Made by a program: the position numbers and the translations under genes. Positions 11,441 through 23,815 of a DNA stretch of 64,000 nt are shown here, in pieces. Where the stretch lies: the NCBI RefSeq assembly GCF_037975245.1, contig NC_092582.1, positions 14,258,077 to 14,322,076 of the forward strand, in the 5' to 3' direction. Numbering within the stretch: the stretch's first letter is position 1; the number at the start of each line of letters is the position of its first letter. Source of the DNA: Apostichopus japonicus. Lineage: Eukaryota > Echinodermata > Holothuroidea > Aspidochirotida > Stichopodidae. Under the pieces are notes generated by a model. That model was not told where the DNA came from, searched no databases, and saw only the letters and a program-made list of their open reading frames with translations.

Positions 11441-14400
11441 AGGAAGGTGATGGATATGTAAAAAGAGCCTTGTCATTAAATATTAGAGATGTCACTTCAT
11501 TGAAAGTTTAAATCATCTCTTTCTGACCATATTTGAAAGAAATATTCAAGATTCTTCTTCACCAATTAGGAATCCTGTAGATTTTGCCCACACAACTTAG
11601 GTGTACTTTAGAATATGTGCTTGTAGAATGTACCCCACCCCCCACCCCTGTAGATTAATCATCATATAAAAAATGGACCTTTGTCTTAAAACTAATAAGG
11701 AATGAACTGACATTCCTCGGCTGCAGGGTCTTTTGCTTAAAATCCAAAACACTCTGCTGTGTTGTTTACATGACAAAGGCTTTGAATAATTGTAGATATG
11801 ATATCTGTAGGGTTTCCAAAACTATGACTTGACCCAAACTTTCATGTTGTACCACCTTGAAAGGTGCATCCCAGAGTTGTGGCCAGGCACATCTCTGAGT
11901 TACTTAATGTCATAGAGAAAGTGCAGTGACTCGAGTCATTGAACCCAAGTCAGGAAATTACTCGACTCGACTTTAAAATGGAGCGACTGTACGTCAGGGG
12001 GGTCAATGTAGGTCAGGGGGACCTTGAAGTTCACACACATCAGAGTGACCTTTGATGCAGTAAGGGCAGTAGTTGCCAAGTGACAACGAGAGTCTCAGGA
12101 ACAGCGACTAAATCAACCTACCGTCTGCACGACGGGACATAAATGTAAGAGTCAACTTAATCCTTGGGTAATTGAGCTTAAAAATTGTCTTCTTTAATTG
12201 GGCTTCCTTTACGATTTTTCTTTAACATTACGGAGATCTCTGTATTTTTGTGTGCCTGAAGTTTTGAAACCTACCCAAAGATGCCAGTACTCGTTAAATC
12301 GTTCTTCGCAAGTTTTGCGTCATGTTTTTTGTTTTCCAACAGCAAAATACATGTTTATGTCAAGACAAAAAGTATATTTGGAAGGGAAAGTCCCATAATT
12401 TACAAATTAAGCAATATCGTACCTGTTCCATTACATCGATGTATACTTTGTTGAGAAAAGGAAGATAATTGCATACACATTGTATCATTTCTTCTATGCT
12501 CATGCACCAAGGGCTATTGTGCAGTCACATTGTAGCAATTTTGGGTATCAGTATGTATGCTGTGTATATATATGCAATGTTATATCAGAAATGAAAAAAA
12601 TAAAAAAAAAGGTTCCATCATCAACAAAACAAGTATGACATCCATTCTAGAGGCTTCCACTGTCTTTGGCCTGCGATCGATCTGCTGATAGATCTGTTGA
12701 TCAGTTCACGCAATGAAGTCACAAAAAAAAATGTCATAGTAACATCTCGCTTATAACTTTTGTTACTCTCTAGTATCAATATAGGAATAATAATATCGAG
12801 TGTCTCATACCACTAGCCAGCAGCTACCTCCCATGTGGGGTTTGAAAGATGTTGGCAAGTTGTTCTATAATCTATTTGGTTTTTTGGTTCTCATATTTTT
12901 GCAAGTTTGGGATGATTTCATGGATTATCTGACTTTGGGTCAGGCTTGTGGCTTTCATAGCTGGCTAAAACTAGAGTGATTAAAATTTCAGTCCATACAG
13001 TTCCCAGCTTTTGTAAAATGAAAAAGATGGCCGTTGTGAATCCTTCTTTGGGGGTGGGGGAAGAGGGTATGGTAAGGGAAAATAAAGAATAAAAAATCAT
13101 TTTCAATATATTCGAGAGGGCTTAGAGGTTAGGCGACATTTGGCGACATTTTTGATGGATTTTAAGCAAACTACTCGTTGAGTATTTGATATGCCAAAAT
13201 CGTAAATATAAACCATGTCATGTGGACTGCTGAACAACAGCTACTAGTATAAAATGTTTACCATTTCACTGTCTGCGAAAATATTAAGCTGCCACCAAAT
13301 TGAAGATTTGAACGATGACAGCCGTTTCCATATCGCCGGGTGCATTATCAATAATGTTTAAAATTACCAAAGGCCGAGATGCCAGAAAGTATACTTTACA
13401 TGATTTGTGATTTTATGCATAATTAAAGCAAAAACATATTTTTAAGAAGGAACATGAAAGTACTACATCTATTTTGCTATAAATATTATTATAGAATTAT
13501 GAAATACTATTTAAAGCAAACATTAATTGTAAATTTTGGCAACAAACTTGGATCTATTTGTGGTGTCTTTTTGTCTTGTTATCCTAAGATTGCCATTTAC
13601 GTGAATTTGAAATTAGTACAAATTTGACAAAAAAATTCCATTTCGTATTTTGGATTCGCACAACGTCGATACAGTCTTCGAACAATTTTTGTTTTAAATC
13701 CCGCTTAGGTCGTTTTTTTTTTTAATATTTTTTTTTTTCAATCATATTTAAGTCTTTCAATGCAAGATTGTTTCCTGAGACTAGGGTGAGTCGACTGCAA
13801 TCTCACGGTTTAAGTTGGTGTAATATTCGTTGTAAATTTCAATATATTGGGCTTGAGGCATGGTTAACCTTAAAACCAATGGAAAGGATGCGTTCAAAGG
13901 AAAGTCCTGGTGAATTTGATTTTTTGTGTTTGGCTAAAGAGAGAAGAATGCAATTTAATTATCCTCATTCCGTTTCTATGTATGGGTTTTCCAGATAACA
14001 GCAATTTGAAATTGACACGTTTTGTACCTTAAAGTGAACTTGAAGCAACAAGGTGTGATGTAACCGATGAACACTGTCAAATTGGTTTTATGATAATCAT
14101 TAAAATGTACATCCAAGTTTCTACTTTAAAACATTGGGATTTTTTGGGTTAACATATCGATTGTTTCATATCCCACTTATTGATAACTTCACATCCCATG
14201 AAGCAAATTTGGAACCCTATCCAATACAAGGTCAACAAATGTACAGTGAAAACATAAATCGAAGAAAAACTGTCTACCGTCAGTGTAAAATTTCACCAGG
14301 ATCCTGAGGGTTCTTCTTTCATGAGTGGGAAATAAAACTTTCCTCTGGACTCTCCTTTTAATGCTTTAGTAGAAAAGTTTATGAAGGACTTAATAATTTA

Positions 14401-15168
14401 CAGCTTGATATATATGTAGATCAATATATACATTCTTTCATTTTCTTCCTCTCTACAAGCTTTGAAAGATTATATTTAATGATATGATTGGCCTTAGCTT
14501 GTTTCCTTTCTTCCATTTGGTTTCGTTCAATTTTGTGTGTTATTATTATTATGATTTATCCTAAAGTGATGTAATATTACTAACATGATTATTAAGTAAA
14601 GCATCGTCATGGTTCTATCTAATAGGGTAATTAAAATTGTTCATTAGCAATAAAGTAGCCCAAGTCAACATGCAGTAACCTTTGCATGGTTTATAGTTTG
14701 TTTTGTTTTTTGAGTCATTTTGTTGTTTCATATCGTGTACCGTGAATAATGTCTTCTTCTGCCGTACACATATCGGGAGGAATTGACATTTTTTTTAAAG
14801 ACCAAATCTTTTTCTTCTTTCCAAGACTTTTTCAAGACCAAAACATGTGTTACGGTTTACTACGAATCCTGAACACTAATGATAACCTTATGCTAGGCTT
14901 ATTAAACGTTACTTGTTACCCTTGCAAAATAAATGCTTTAATACCGCCCCCCCCCCCATCATTACTTTTGTGGTAGGCGGAATTTTCAAAGAGCCATGTA
15001 TCCATAACCGTGGCATGAAGTAAGCTTATGCTCCTCATTTTAGTTAATGCTGTTACTTTAAAACCCCCCCTATAATCATGGGCGGCGATCCTGGGGGGGG
15101 GAAGGGGATATATCCCCCATGAAAATGGGTGGAGGGGATGTAATACACCATATCCCCCCCCCCCCCCA
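11441..15168. other. Downstream flank of the SLC6 gene, no gene seen; probable 3' UTR at its start
   Basis: No coding exon recognised on either strand. The first part is probably the SLC6 3' UTR. AATAAA matches on the + strand occur near 12599 and 14325, but nothing shows which, if any, is used. The rest is AT-rich sequence with short homopolymers. Confidence 0.4.
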
Positions 15169-16062
15169 CCAAACTAAACTTCAGATTCGTAATCAGCGTG
15201 TCGCAAACTACCAGAAAAGATACACATTTATCGCCTTTGCGACAAAAAGTTTTTTCACCTAAAAAAACCGTAAGCAGTTTTTGCCAAAATTTGACCCATT
15301 TATTCATAAATGTCAAGATAAAACTCAAGATGACAAACAAAGGTTTGATTTGACTGCTTTGAAATCACGTATCACTGGCAAGATGCGTCGAGCGCCCTTT
15401 TATTTCGCTCAGTTTGCAACTTTTCAGAGGAACAATAGAAAACCGAAAAACTTTTAGGGACAACAAAAGATTTTAAACCTTTGTTCGTCGTAAAAGTTTT
15501 TCGGTCTTACTTTTTCTTGAGATGAAAAAACTTGTTGTCGCAAATGCGATAAATGTGTATCTTTTCTGGTAGTTCGCGACACGCTGATTACGAATCTGAA
15601 GTTTATTTTGGAATTGGGTGTTGTGTGGGGGCGTGGGGGCCAAAAACCTGATTTGCAGTTTTTTCCAAATCTGACCCAAAATCGATTTCGCCCAAATGAC
15701 GTAACAGGGAGTAATCGATGCTCAGGAGCCCAAATCTGCAACTCCCAGGTCCATATCTGCTTCCGTTCGGGAGATACGTGGTCCCAAAGGACCCGATAGA
15801 AATACGTGTTCTTTATAAGTGCACAATCTGGAAAACCCCCTCTTTCAGCCCACTCTCTTGTCCTCTCTGAAACACCCATCGACATTAAAATTAGACGTGG
15901 AGTAGAAGACACCCTTGTCTTTGTTATACACCAATTTCGTGTAATTATCTGACCGGGCAAGGCTTTTTGTCTATATGATTTCTATATTTTCCATAAATCA
16001 TAAATCAGGTTTTTTTTTGGCCCCCCTGCACGCCCACACACAGCACCCAAATCCAAAATAAA
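15169..16062. mobile_element. Foldback element with ~90-bp inverted arms and a third partial arm
   Basis: 15169-15259 and 15521-15611 are inverted copies of about 91 bp with few mismatches (shared core CTACCAGAAAAGATACACAT) around a 261-bp spacer. The sequence after the right arm (about 15600-15652) returns inverted at about 16008-16062 (GCACCCAAATCCAAAATAAA). C/G-rich runs flank the left arm. No transposase was seen; probably non-autonomous. Confidence 0.7.
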
Positions 16063-16649
16063 CTGAATGCCAGGGATAAGAATATTTTCATGCCTACATT
16101 TATGCATCATCGTGAATGTACGGCTCTTTTTTAGCTTCATTTCTCGCCTACCATAAACGCAGTGCGATCTTTTCAAATAAACCGTCTTTATAAAGCAAGA
16201 ATAGTTGACTGTAGGCTTCATTGGCCCTATAACAACAAAATGTATTATTGCGCCCACGGTATTGATATAGTACATATATGCACCCTGGTAGTATATTCAT
16301 ATAGGCCATTTAGTAGGCCTACACACGTACATGTTCCCTCGAACAGTTGAGAATCTCATGTAACCAGGGTAATGCTTAATACACGTTTCACCTGGATGCC
16401 CTAGCAATCGGTACCTAGGAATGTAACTATGTGTAATTGTGTATTGCATGTGTATAGGCCTATAATAGCCTGCATGAGGCCATTTTCTTCATCGAATAAT
16501 ATAAAAGAGCTCTCGAACATTCTAACGTAGCGCCTGAAACAAGATTGACAGGGGCAATTTTCCCAAAATAACACCCGAAATTTAAAAAAAAAGTATTTTG
16601 GATCCTGATTATGAGATATTTCGGACATGATATCCCTATTTTAAAGTTG

Positions 16650-16760
16650 GGTATATGCCGCTTGGAAACCTCGGGAAGTGCCGTTTCCGGCCATCTAGAG
16701 GGTTTGTAAATCCCAAAATTTTCTTGCACGCTTCGCGCCATTCGCGCCATTAAATATTCT
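16650..16760. repeat. Dispersed GC-rich repeat, copy B
   Basis: Second copy of the repeat at 85-240, directly upstream of the tRNA-like array. Confidence 0.6.
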
Positions 16761-16794
16761 GCGGAGGTTTAAATATTAGAAACGAACATTACTT

Positions 16795-18445
16795 CGTAAT
16801 AGTTACTGTGGCGCAGTTGGTAGTGCTCTGTAACCGAATGAGTCAGACACATGCCATGTCCGTGGTTCAAGTCCAGGTTGAGCCTTTTTTATTTTCTGCT
16901 CTTTTCCTCCTTTCATTCTGAGGTTTAAATATTAGAAACGAGCTTTAATTTTCAACAATTGCTGTGGCGCAGTTGGTAGTGCTCTGTAACCGAATGAGTC
17001 AGACAAATGCCATGTCTGCGGTTCAAGTCCAGGTTGAGCCTTTTTTATTTTCTGCTCTTTTCCTCCTTTCATTCTGAGGTTTAAATATTAGAAATGAGCT
17101 TTAATTCTCAACAGTTGCTGTGGCGCAGTTGGTAGTGCTCTGCAACTGAATGAGTCAGACAAATGCAATGTCTGCGGTTCAAGTCCAGGTTGAGCCTTTT
17201 TTTTATTTTCTGCTCTTTTCCTCCTTTCATTAGGAAGTTAAAATATTAGAAACGAGCTTTAATTCTCAACAGTTGCTGTGGCGCAGTTGGTAGTGCTCTG
17301 TAACCGAATGAGTCAGACAAATGCCATGTCTGTGGTTCAAGTCCAGGTTGAGCCTTTTTTTATTTTTTGCTCTTTTCCTCCTTTCGTTCTGAGGTTTAAA
17401 TATTAGAAATGAGCTTTAATTCTCAACAATTGCTGTGGCGCAGTTGGTAGTGCTCTGTAACCGAATGAGTCAGACAAATGCCATGTCTGTGGTTCAAGTC
17501 CAGGTTGAGCCTTTTTTTATTTTCTGCTCTTTTCCTCCTTTCATTAGGAAGTTAAAATATTAGAAACGAGCTTTAATTCTCAACAGTTGCTGTGGCGCAG
17601 TTGGTAGTGCTCTGTAACCGAATGAGTCAGACAAATGCCATGTCTGCGGTTCAAGTCCAAGTTGAGCCTTTTTTTATTTTCTGCTCTTTTCCTCCTTTCA
17701 TTCTGAGGTTTAAATATTAGAAATGAGCTATAATTCTCAACCGTGCTGTGGCGCAGTTGGTAGTGCTCTGTAACCGAATGAGTCAGACAAATGCAATGTC
17801 TGTGGTTCAAGTCCAGGTTGAGCCTTTTTTATTTTCTGCTCTTTTCCTCCTTTCATTCTGAGGTTTAAATATTAGAAACGAGCTTTAATTTTCAACAGTT
17901 GCTGTGGTGCAGTTGGTAGTGCTCTGCAACTGAATGAGTCAGACAAATGCAATGTCTGCGGTTCAAGTCCAGGTTGAGCCTTTTTTTTATTTTCTGCTCT
18001 TTTCCTCCTTTCATTAGGAAGTTTAAATATTAGAAATGAGCTTTAATTCTCAACAGTTGCTGTGGCGCAGTTGGTAGTGCTCTGCAACTGAATGAGTCAG
18101 ACAAATGCAATGTCTGTGGTTCAAGTCCAGGTAGAGCCTTTTTCTTATTTTCTGCTCTTTTCCTCCTTTCATTAGGAAGTTTAAATATTAGAAACGAGCT
18201 TTAATTCTCAACAGTTGCTGTGGCGCAGTTGGTAGTGCTCTGCAACCGAATGAGTCAGACAAATGCAATGTCTGTGGTTCAAGTCCAGGTAGAGCCTTTT
18301 AATTTTTCTGTCCTTTGGAGAAGGTGGAAGTATAAATATAAGAAACGAAGTTTATCTATTGGGAACCAAAATGGTGTAGCGGGTGGCTCTGTCGCTCTCC
18401 AAACATCAGATCATCGGTTCAAGTCCTGGGTGAGCTATCACTGCA
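16795..18445 (+). repeat. Array of eleven Pol III/tRNA-like units, period about 157 bp
   Basis: Ten close units have A boxes (TGGCGCAGTTGG; TGGTGCAGTTGG in one) at 16809, 16965, 17121, 17279, 17436, 17593, 17749, 17905, 18063 and 18221, spacing 156-158 bp. An eleventh, diverged unit starts at 18372. Each has a B box GGTTCAAGTCC about 60 bp later, then a T6-T8 run in the ten close units, and an AT-rich box (TTTAAATATTAG) about 40 bp upstream. A D-arm can be drawn, but the 5' end has no complement to the 3' GGTTGAGCC that would make a normal acceptor stem, so these are tRNA-like rather than proven tRNA genes. Confidence 0.85.
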
Positions 18446-21400
18446 AAAGGACTTGCTGGATGGTGTGGCGTGGCCAGTTTCCCACTCCCTGACAAGGTTC
18501 CAAAGCGGCCCAGGTGAGTTGCGCGGGTTCCCTCTATCTGACAAGGTCCCTGCGCGGGTTCCCTCTATCTGACAAGGTTCCCCCCCCCCCCAAATAGGGA
18601 AAATCTTTTACAAAAATTAACTAAGTCCCCACAATCTGATCTTTAAGTAATATTAAGGCAGGTAAAATCAGTGTTCCACCTTATGGTCTGGTGGAGGAGG
18701 AAACAGTTTTGCACCACAAGATCCCCGGTTCAATCCCAACTACAAACTGTTTAAAAGGAAGATTTTTTTTTCACAGACCCTCAACACTACAAGTATAATA
18801 AGATCAACACAGCTTGACAGAGTTATCACATTTTATTTACATTTTCAAAGCTCTGGTGACCTCACAAGATATTTGACTTAATCAGAAATAAAAGAGGATT
18901 TTTGTACTCAGTATTAAAGGTGGACCCACATATCAACCACAAAACCAGTCTGGTTTTTTGATGCCTTGCCTGGTGTTATCATAGGAGAATATTTAATGTC
19001 ACATTTCACAACTTTTGTCCACAAACCACTTTTGATCACCAAAGACATAACTTAGTTATGGTGATAAGGTGAACCTATAGTTTGAGTATGAACTATACCC
19101 CCGCCTATAAATTTTTAAAATAAATTATGTTTTACAAGGCTATCAAACTTTGATCTCTAATGAACTCAAACAACACATAAACCTCTATCAGAAACTATAG
19201 GATTATTTTACTCACTATAGTTATAAAGGTGAATCTACATATTAATTATAAAAGTTCATCCAAGCTTTGCTTGATTTTCTTGTTTTCTGAGGGAAACTAT
19301 ACAGAGTACAATCAGAGGGTAATGTATGACAGTGAAAGTGTTTTAAGGCAGTAAGGATTGGTATCAATTTATGTTCATAATTTTGAATTGACCTTTGACA
19401 TGATGAACGACCTCAGACATTTCCTAAAGTCGGGAAATGTTTCTCTGAGGGAGGACATACACACAGCCAGGTCCAGTAGCTCAACTAAGTAAATTAATTA
19501 AGAAAGAGGGTCACATTTTGAAAACTTTCAATTTTGGGGAGGTTTGTAAAAAAAAATATATCAAAAATAATCGTAGGATTCTTGTGTTTTAGGCAACCAG
19601 CATCTTAGAGCCAATAAGAAGAACTAAAAACTTAAGAACCCATTTCGGGTACACTAGGGGTTTGTTTTCACAGTAATTAAATCGAGGGCAACACCATCTT
19701 GGGGCAGGTAAGAAGATGGGGAAGCTGCAAGAAGATATAAAGTAGATGAAAGTACCAACGATTTAGAAAGTTAAGAAATAACTAGAAAATACCGACATAT
19801 ATAACAAGGCACTCACAAAGAGAGGTTCACCTATTACATTATCAGCGATTTAATCGCTGATTTCTAGAGAGATTTCTAGAGAGATTTCATCAGATTTTTA
19901 GAGAGATGAGTACTGTCGATGTCATGGTTACCACATAGAACCATTCATTACCACGGTTACCCTTCATCTCCAAATCAATTTGTATCAAAATATGGACTGA
20001 AACTGACATTTTTATACTTTAGTAAAATTCATTCATAAACCGTTTCTCCAGCCACAATACATATTATGATTCTTGTTTTTTAAGGCAGCCAGCCAGCATC
20101 TTAGAGCCAATAAGAAGAACTTAAACTGAACAACCATTTTGGGTACACTAGGGTTTGGTTTCACAGTAAATTAGTAACTGGCAACACTAGTTTGGGGCGT
20201 GCTGGGTTAATGTGGTTAATTTGCAGGAAACTAAACTGGCAATGAACACTCCCCCCCCCACCAAAAAATATAAAAAAATCATGGATTTAAAGTATTCAGT
20301 TGAAGAATAAATTGGAATGTATCACAGATGTATTGCTGATGCTCCGAGGAGAACAGACCCGCATCACGGATGCTCTCATATGTCGATAGATGCATCATCC
20401 ACCGTTTCTTTGTCTCCTAGCAATGGTAACTGCATCTGTTAGGAGAGAGAGAGAGAGCAAAAACATTGCCTTTCTGTTGCTTGAATGAACTTATTTATAC
20501 TATCAATACCGTGTATCAGATCTTCACAGCAGGTATTACCATAAGGTGACAAAGGGAAATATTGATGTCAGGATTGGGGAGGGGGGGGGAAGGAATGCTG
20601 AACTTCCTTTAAGCTTTGGATCATTTAAAATCACAACATGTAATAATGTAATAAACCGTAAACTTCACAGGTTTGAAAATGAAATTTAAAAAAAAATAAT
20701 ACATCAAAAGTTTGTGATACAATAAAAAAAACAAGAGCATCAATGACGCAGTATCTCAATACTGGAAGTTTTAATTTTGATTCCTAATTTCAAATCTTTG
20801 CTCTGTCTCTACAATTATCAATATCAATCATGGAACAACAAATATATAACTTGCATTTTTGCTACTTTGCCACGAATAGTCTCTTGCAGGTTACACTTTA
20901 TCCTGCTAGTCTTGCCTTTAGCGCTCATTGCCTGTTAGTCGAAAGAACGACGTTGCAAGGTTTAGTAATGTCATAGAATATTTAAGAACTTGTTTTTTAT
21001 GTGGTATCCTTCATCTTGGGTCAGTCTCTGTTGGACTTTTTGGTCATATAGTTTGACGTCAATGACAACGGCCAAATTAGAAGAGGCGAACAACTCGACC
21101 ATATTCTTGATGCCTGCCTTGAGAGCTAGGCCTATTGACCTACTGTATGTTACTGTAGACTGTAGTGGTGACTACCATCAAAACTGTGTCCACTTCTAGA
21201 TATCAAAACAACCCACGTTTTTCCATCTCAATATTTCTGACATGAAGATTTCATGGATTTATGACTTGGAAAAAATAATGTAAAACAAGATTACAAGTTT
21301 TTATATGCAAGTGATGGGTGGCCTCCTCCTCCCCTAATAGCCACCTCAGTTCCTCTCCATTTGTTATTTTATTTTAATTCTTTGTACATTTGATGTCAAA

Positions 21401-23000
21401 CATTACAGGTTCAAAAGAAAGCTAAACATACTTCTTATAACCTTATACATCTTATATCCTTATAAATAAAACATAACCTTATACAATTTTTATAGTCTTA
21501 AAAAAGTTGTGATGCTATGGCCGGCTCCTCTTTTATACGTACCCATCAAACAAACTTACCCTGGTCCTTCCTAGGAAAAGCTGTCTGAACACCAGTACAA
21601 TGCTAATGTGGCTATCACTGAAAGCCTAATAGGCCTAGGTAAGGGGGCCTAGGCCTATATATATATTTTTTAAATGCATTAGGCCTACAGTAAGTAGCCT
21701 TCAGAAGTACAACGATGTGTAAACGTAATTATACAAAAATACATGAAGGGCAATCAAACAAACTTATCATGGCCTTTGCTCTGAAAAGCTACCTGAACCC
21801 CAGTACTATCCTTAAATGTATGTTACAAAACCGAAGGCCTAATATTAATTAAATGCACTACGCAAAATTCAAAAGTACACAATGTGTGCATTTAGCATGC
21901 AATACACAACACCTTGCGTACCTAACTACGGTAAAGAAAATTGGTCGCGATTGTAGCCATTTTCGTATATCTAACATGTAGCTGTCCATGAGTCATAGCC
22001 AATCTGCTATAAACCAGACTTGGAGGCGGGGCTTAATCATCAAAAACGGACCTTTTTACTAAAAGTAGGGGCGGCAGCTCAGTGTTGTTTTAAGAAAGAA
22101 AAATCATTTAAGCATCAAATAAGCAAATAAAAGCCATAAAATGTCATATACAGCTGGTAAAATTCTTATTAATACCTACCTGTAAACAACAAATGAAAGT
22201 TTAAAATGTTAATAAAATATATAATACATAGGACCCTTTCTTAGATGATACCACTGTTGAAAGACAATTCTATTCTATTCTCTTTCATAAAACATAAGTT
22301 TTGGAGCGTGTGCAAAAATGGGTTGTTTAAACTGCATTTCAGACCAAATTGGCCCGATTTGGACATAAATCGGTGAAAAAGTCATAGAATAAGATAAAAT
22401 TCTCGAATAAAAAATAGTAACTTTTGTTGGCCTATATGATATATGCTTGCTCTGAAAATTCCAGAGAAAAAGAACTTTATATGAAGACGCTGAAAAATTT
22501 TTAAGAGAAGAGAGAGTCCCACTTACCGTTACAATATCTCTATACATGTAATGTATTGAGATAAAAATTACACTGCATTTTTAATGGTTATAACGCGGCA
22601 CTGGACGGGAACATTCCGATGGTGGTTGAACCCAGGGTGCGACAAAGGGTTACTTAATTATGTGTGATTATTACATGGGTTGCTTTTGGTAACACAAGTT
22701 ACAGTGTCAACGACCCCCACAAAATATATCGCCGTACAAAGAGAGAATATAGTTATCATGTAAATGCTGAAATCAGAAGGGCTAGGTACATCTGGTGAGG
22801 CATCTATAGGGAGCTACATATTGTCTTTTAAATTTCATGACTCATTTCACAATCAAGAATTTGGGGTTTTCCGACCTGAGGGTCACATGAATATTCAAAC
22901 AACTAGCAGCATACTTTGCACAAAATGTAACTTCTCCTGCCATCAGATCAATACAGTAAGGAGAAGAATTTTGTAACATTTAAAGTTGATCTTAGGTTGA
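18446..23000. other. Intergenic, no gene seen; local duplications only
   Basis: No exon recognised. A B-box-like CGGTTCAATCCC sits near 18727. Two similar ~130-bp blocks (about 19575-19700 and 20070-20195) share CATCTTAGAGCCAATAAGAA and GGGTACACTAGGG. The start of a dispersed repeat (ACAAGAGCATCAATGACGCA) is near 20730. TAGGCCTA-type words cluster near 21620-21690. Confidence 0.5.
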
Positions 23001-23007
23001 ATCTAAC

Positions 23008-23160
23008 GGGAGTAATGTTTCTATACCACCAAGTTTCCCCCCTAGTGGGAGTAGTGTTTCTATACCACCAAGTTTCCTCCCTAGTGGGAGTAGTGTTTCT
23101 ATACCACCAAGTTTCCCTCCTAGTGGGAGTAGTGTTTCTATACCACCAAGTTTCCCCCTG
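23008..23160. repeat. 39-bp satellite, four copies
   Basis: GGGAGTAGTGTTTCTATACC ACCAAGTTTCC... repeats four times with a period of 39 bp and only a few changes. No spacer variety, so it is a plain satellite and not a CRISPR array. Confidence 0.9.
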
Positions 23161-23729
23161 ACAGGTGCTTGTTTTTCCTTTCTTTACCTGAGTGTCTTGA
23201 TGGATTTACAAACTTAAATTACATCAAAAAATTTGCTCCTGTAAGTAACTAGTTCTGACTACTGAAAACTTTGTAAAGAATACAGTGGATTTTTTGGTTC
23301 TTTTTGGACAGTGATTTGGCCATGTAGCTACTCCAATTTGTGCACAGAGAAAGCAAAATTGGCAATAGTCATTCATGTTTTGATCTCAATTAGGCATGTT
23401 GCTTTAAAAATTCTCCAAATCTGGTGCCAATTTCATGTATCAAATCAAATTTTTTTTCCCTAAACAGGTGAAGGACAGTAGGAAACTCCTCTTCTTATAA
23501 ACCCCCCCCCCCCAGTCCTCTCCCAGGAATTGTCCTACCTTCCTTGATATAAAATAGAGTAACCCTAAGTGGGACACATGATGTGGTATATGAAAAAGCC
23601 ACCAGCAGTCTCTTAATGGGCAATGAGCAAACGTCCAATGACTACTATTTAATTTTTTTTTTTTGGTAATTTTTAGGATGCAATGTTTTTAGGCTGTAAT
23701 ATTTTTAAGCTGTAATAATATTAAGTTGT

Positions 23730-23815
23730 AATATTTTATGCAATTTTGTGAAGTGCTTTGAGATCATTCATTGATGTAAAGGGCTATATAAGAATAAATT
23801 ATTATTATTATTACT
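23730..23815 (+). mobile_element. SINE 3' tail
   Basis: GAAGTGCTTTGAGATCATTC, then GTAAAGGGCTATATAAGAAT and (ATT)n. This is the common 3' end of tRNA-derived SINEs in marine invertebrates. The head is not recognisable here. Confidence 0.6.

Noticed and set aside
15454-15960. 168-codon open frame on the - strand
   Set aside because: It lies across the foldback arm, has no known motif and its composition follows the repeat.
16809-18300. Calling the array units true tRNA genes with a named anticodon
   Set aside because: No acceptor-stem pairing and no standard 7-base anticodon loop with U at position 33.
23008-23160. CRISPR-like repeats
   Set aside because: No spacers between units and the host is a eukaryote; plain satellite.
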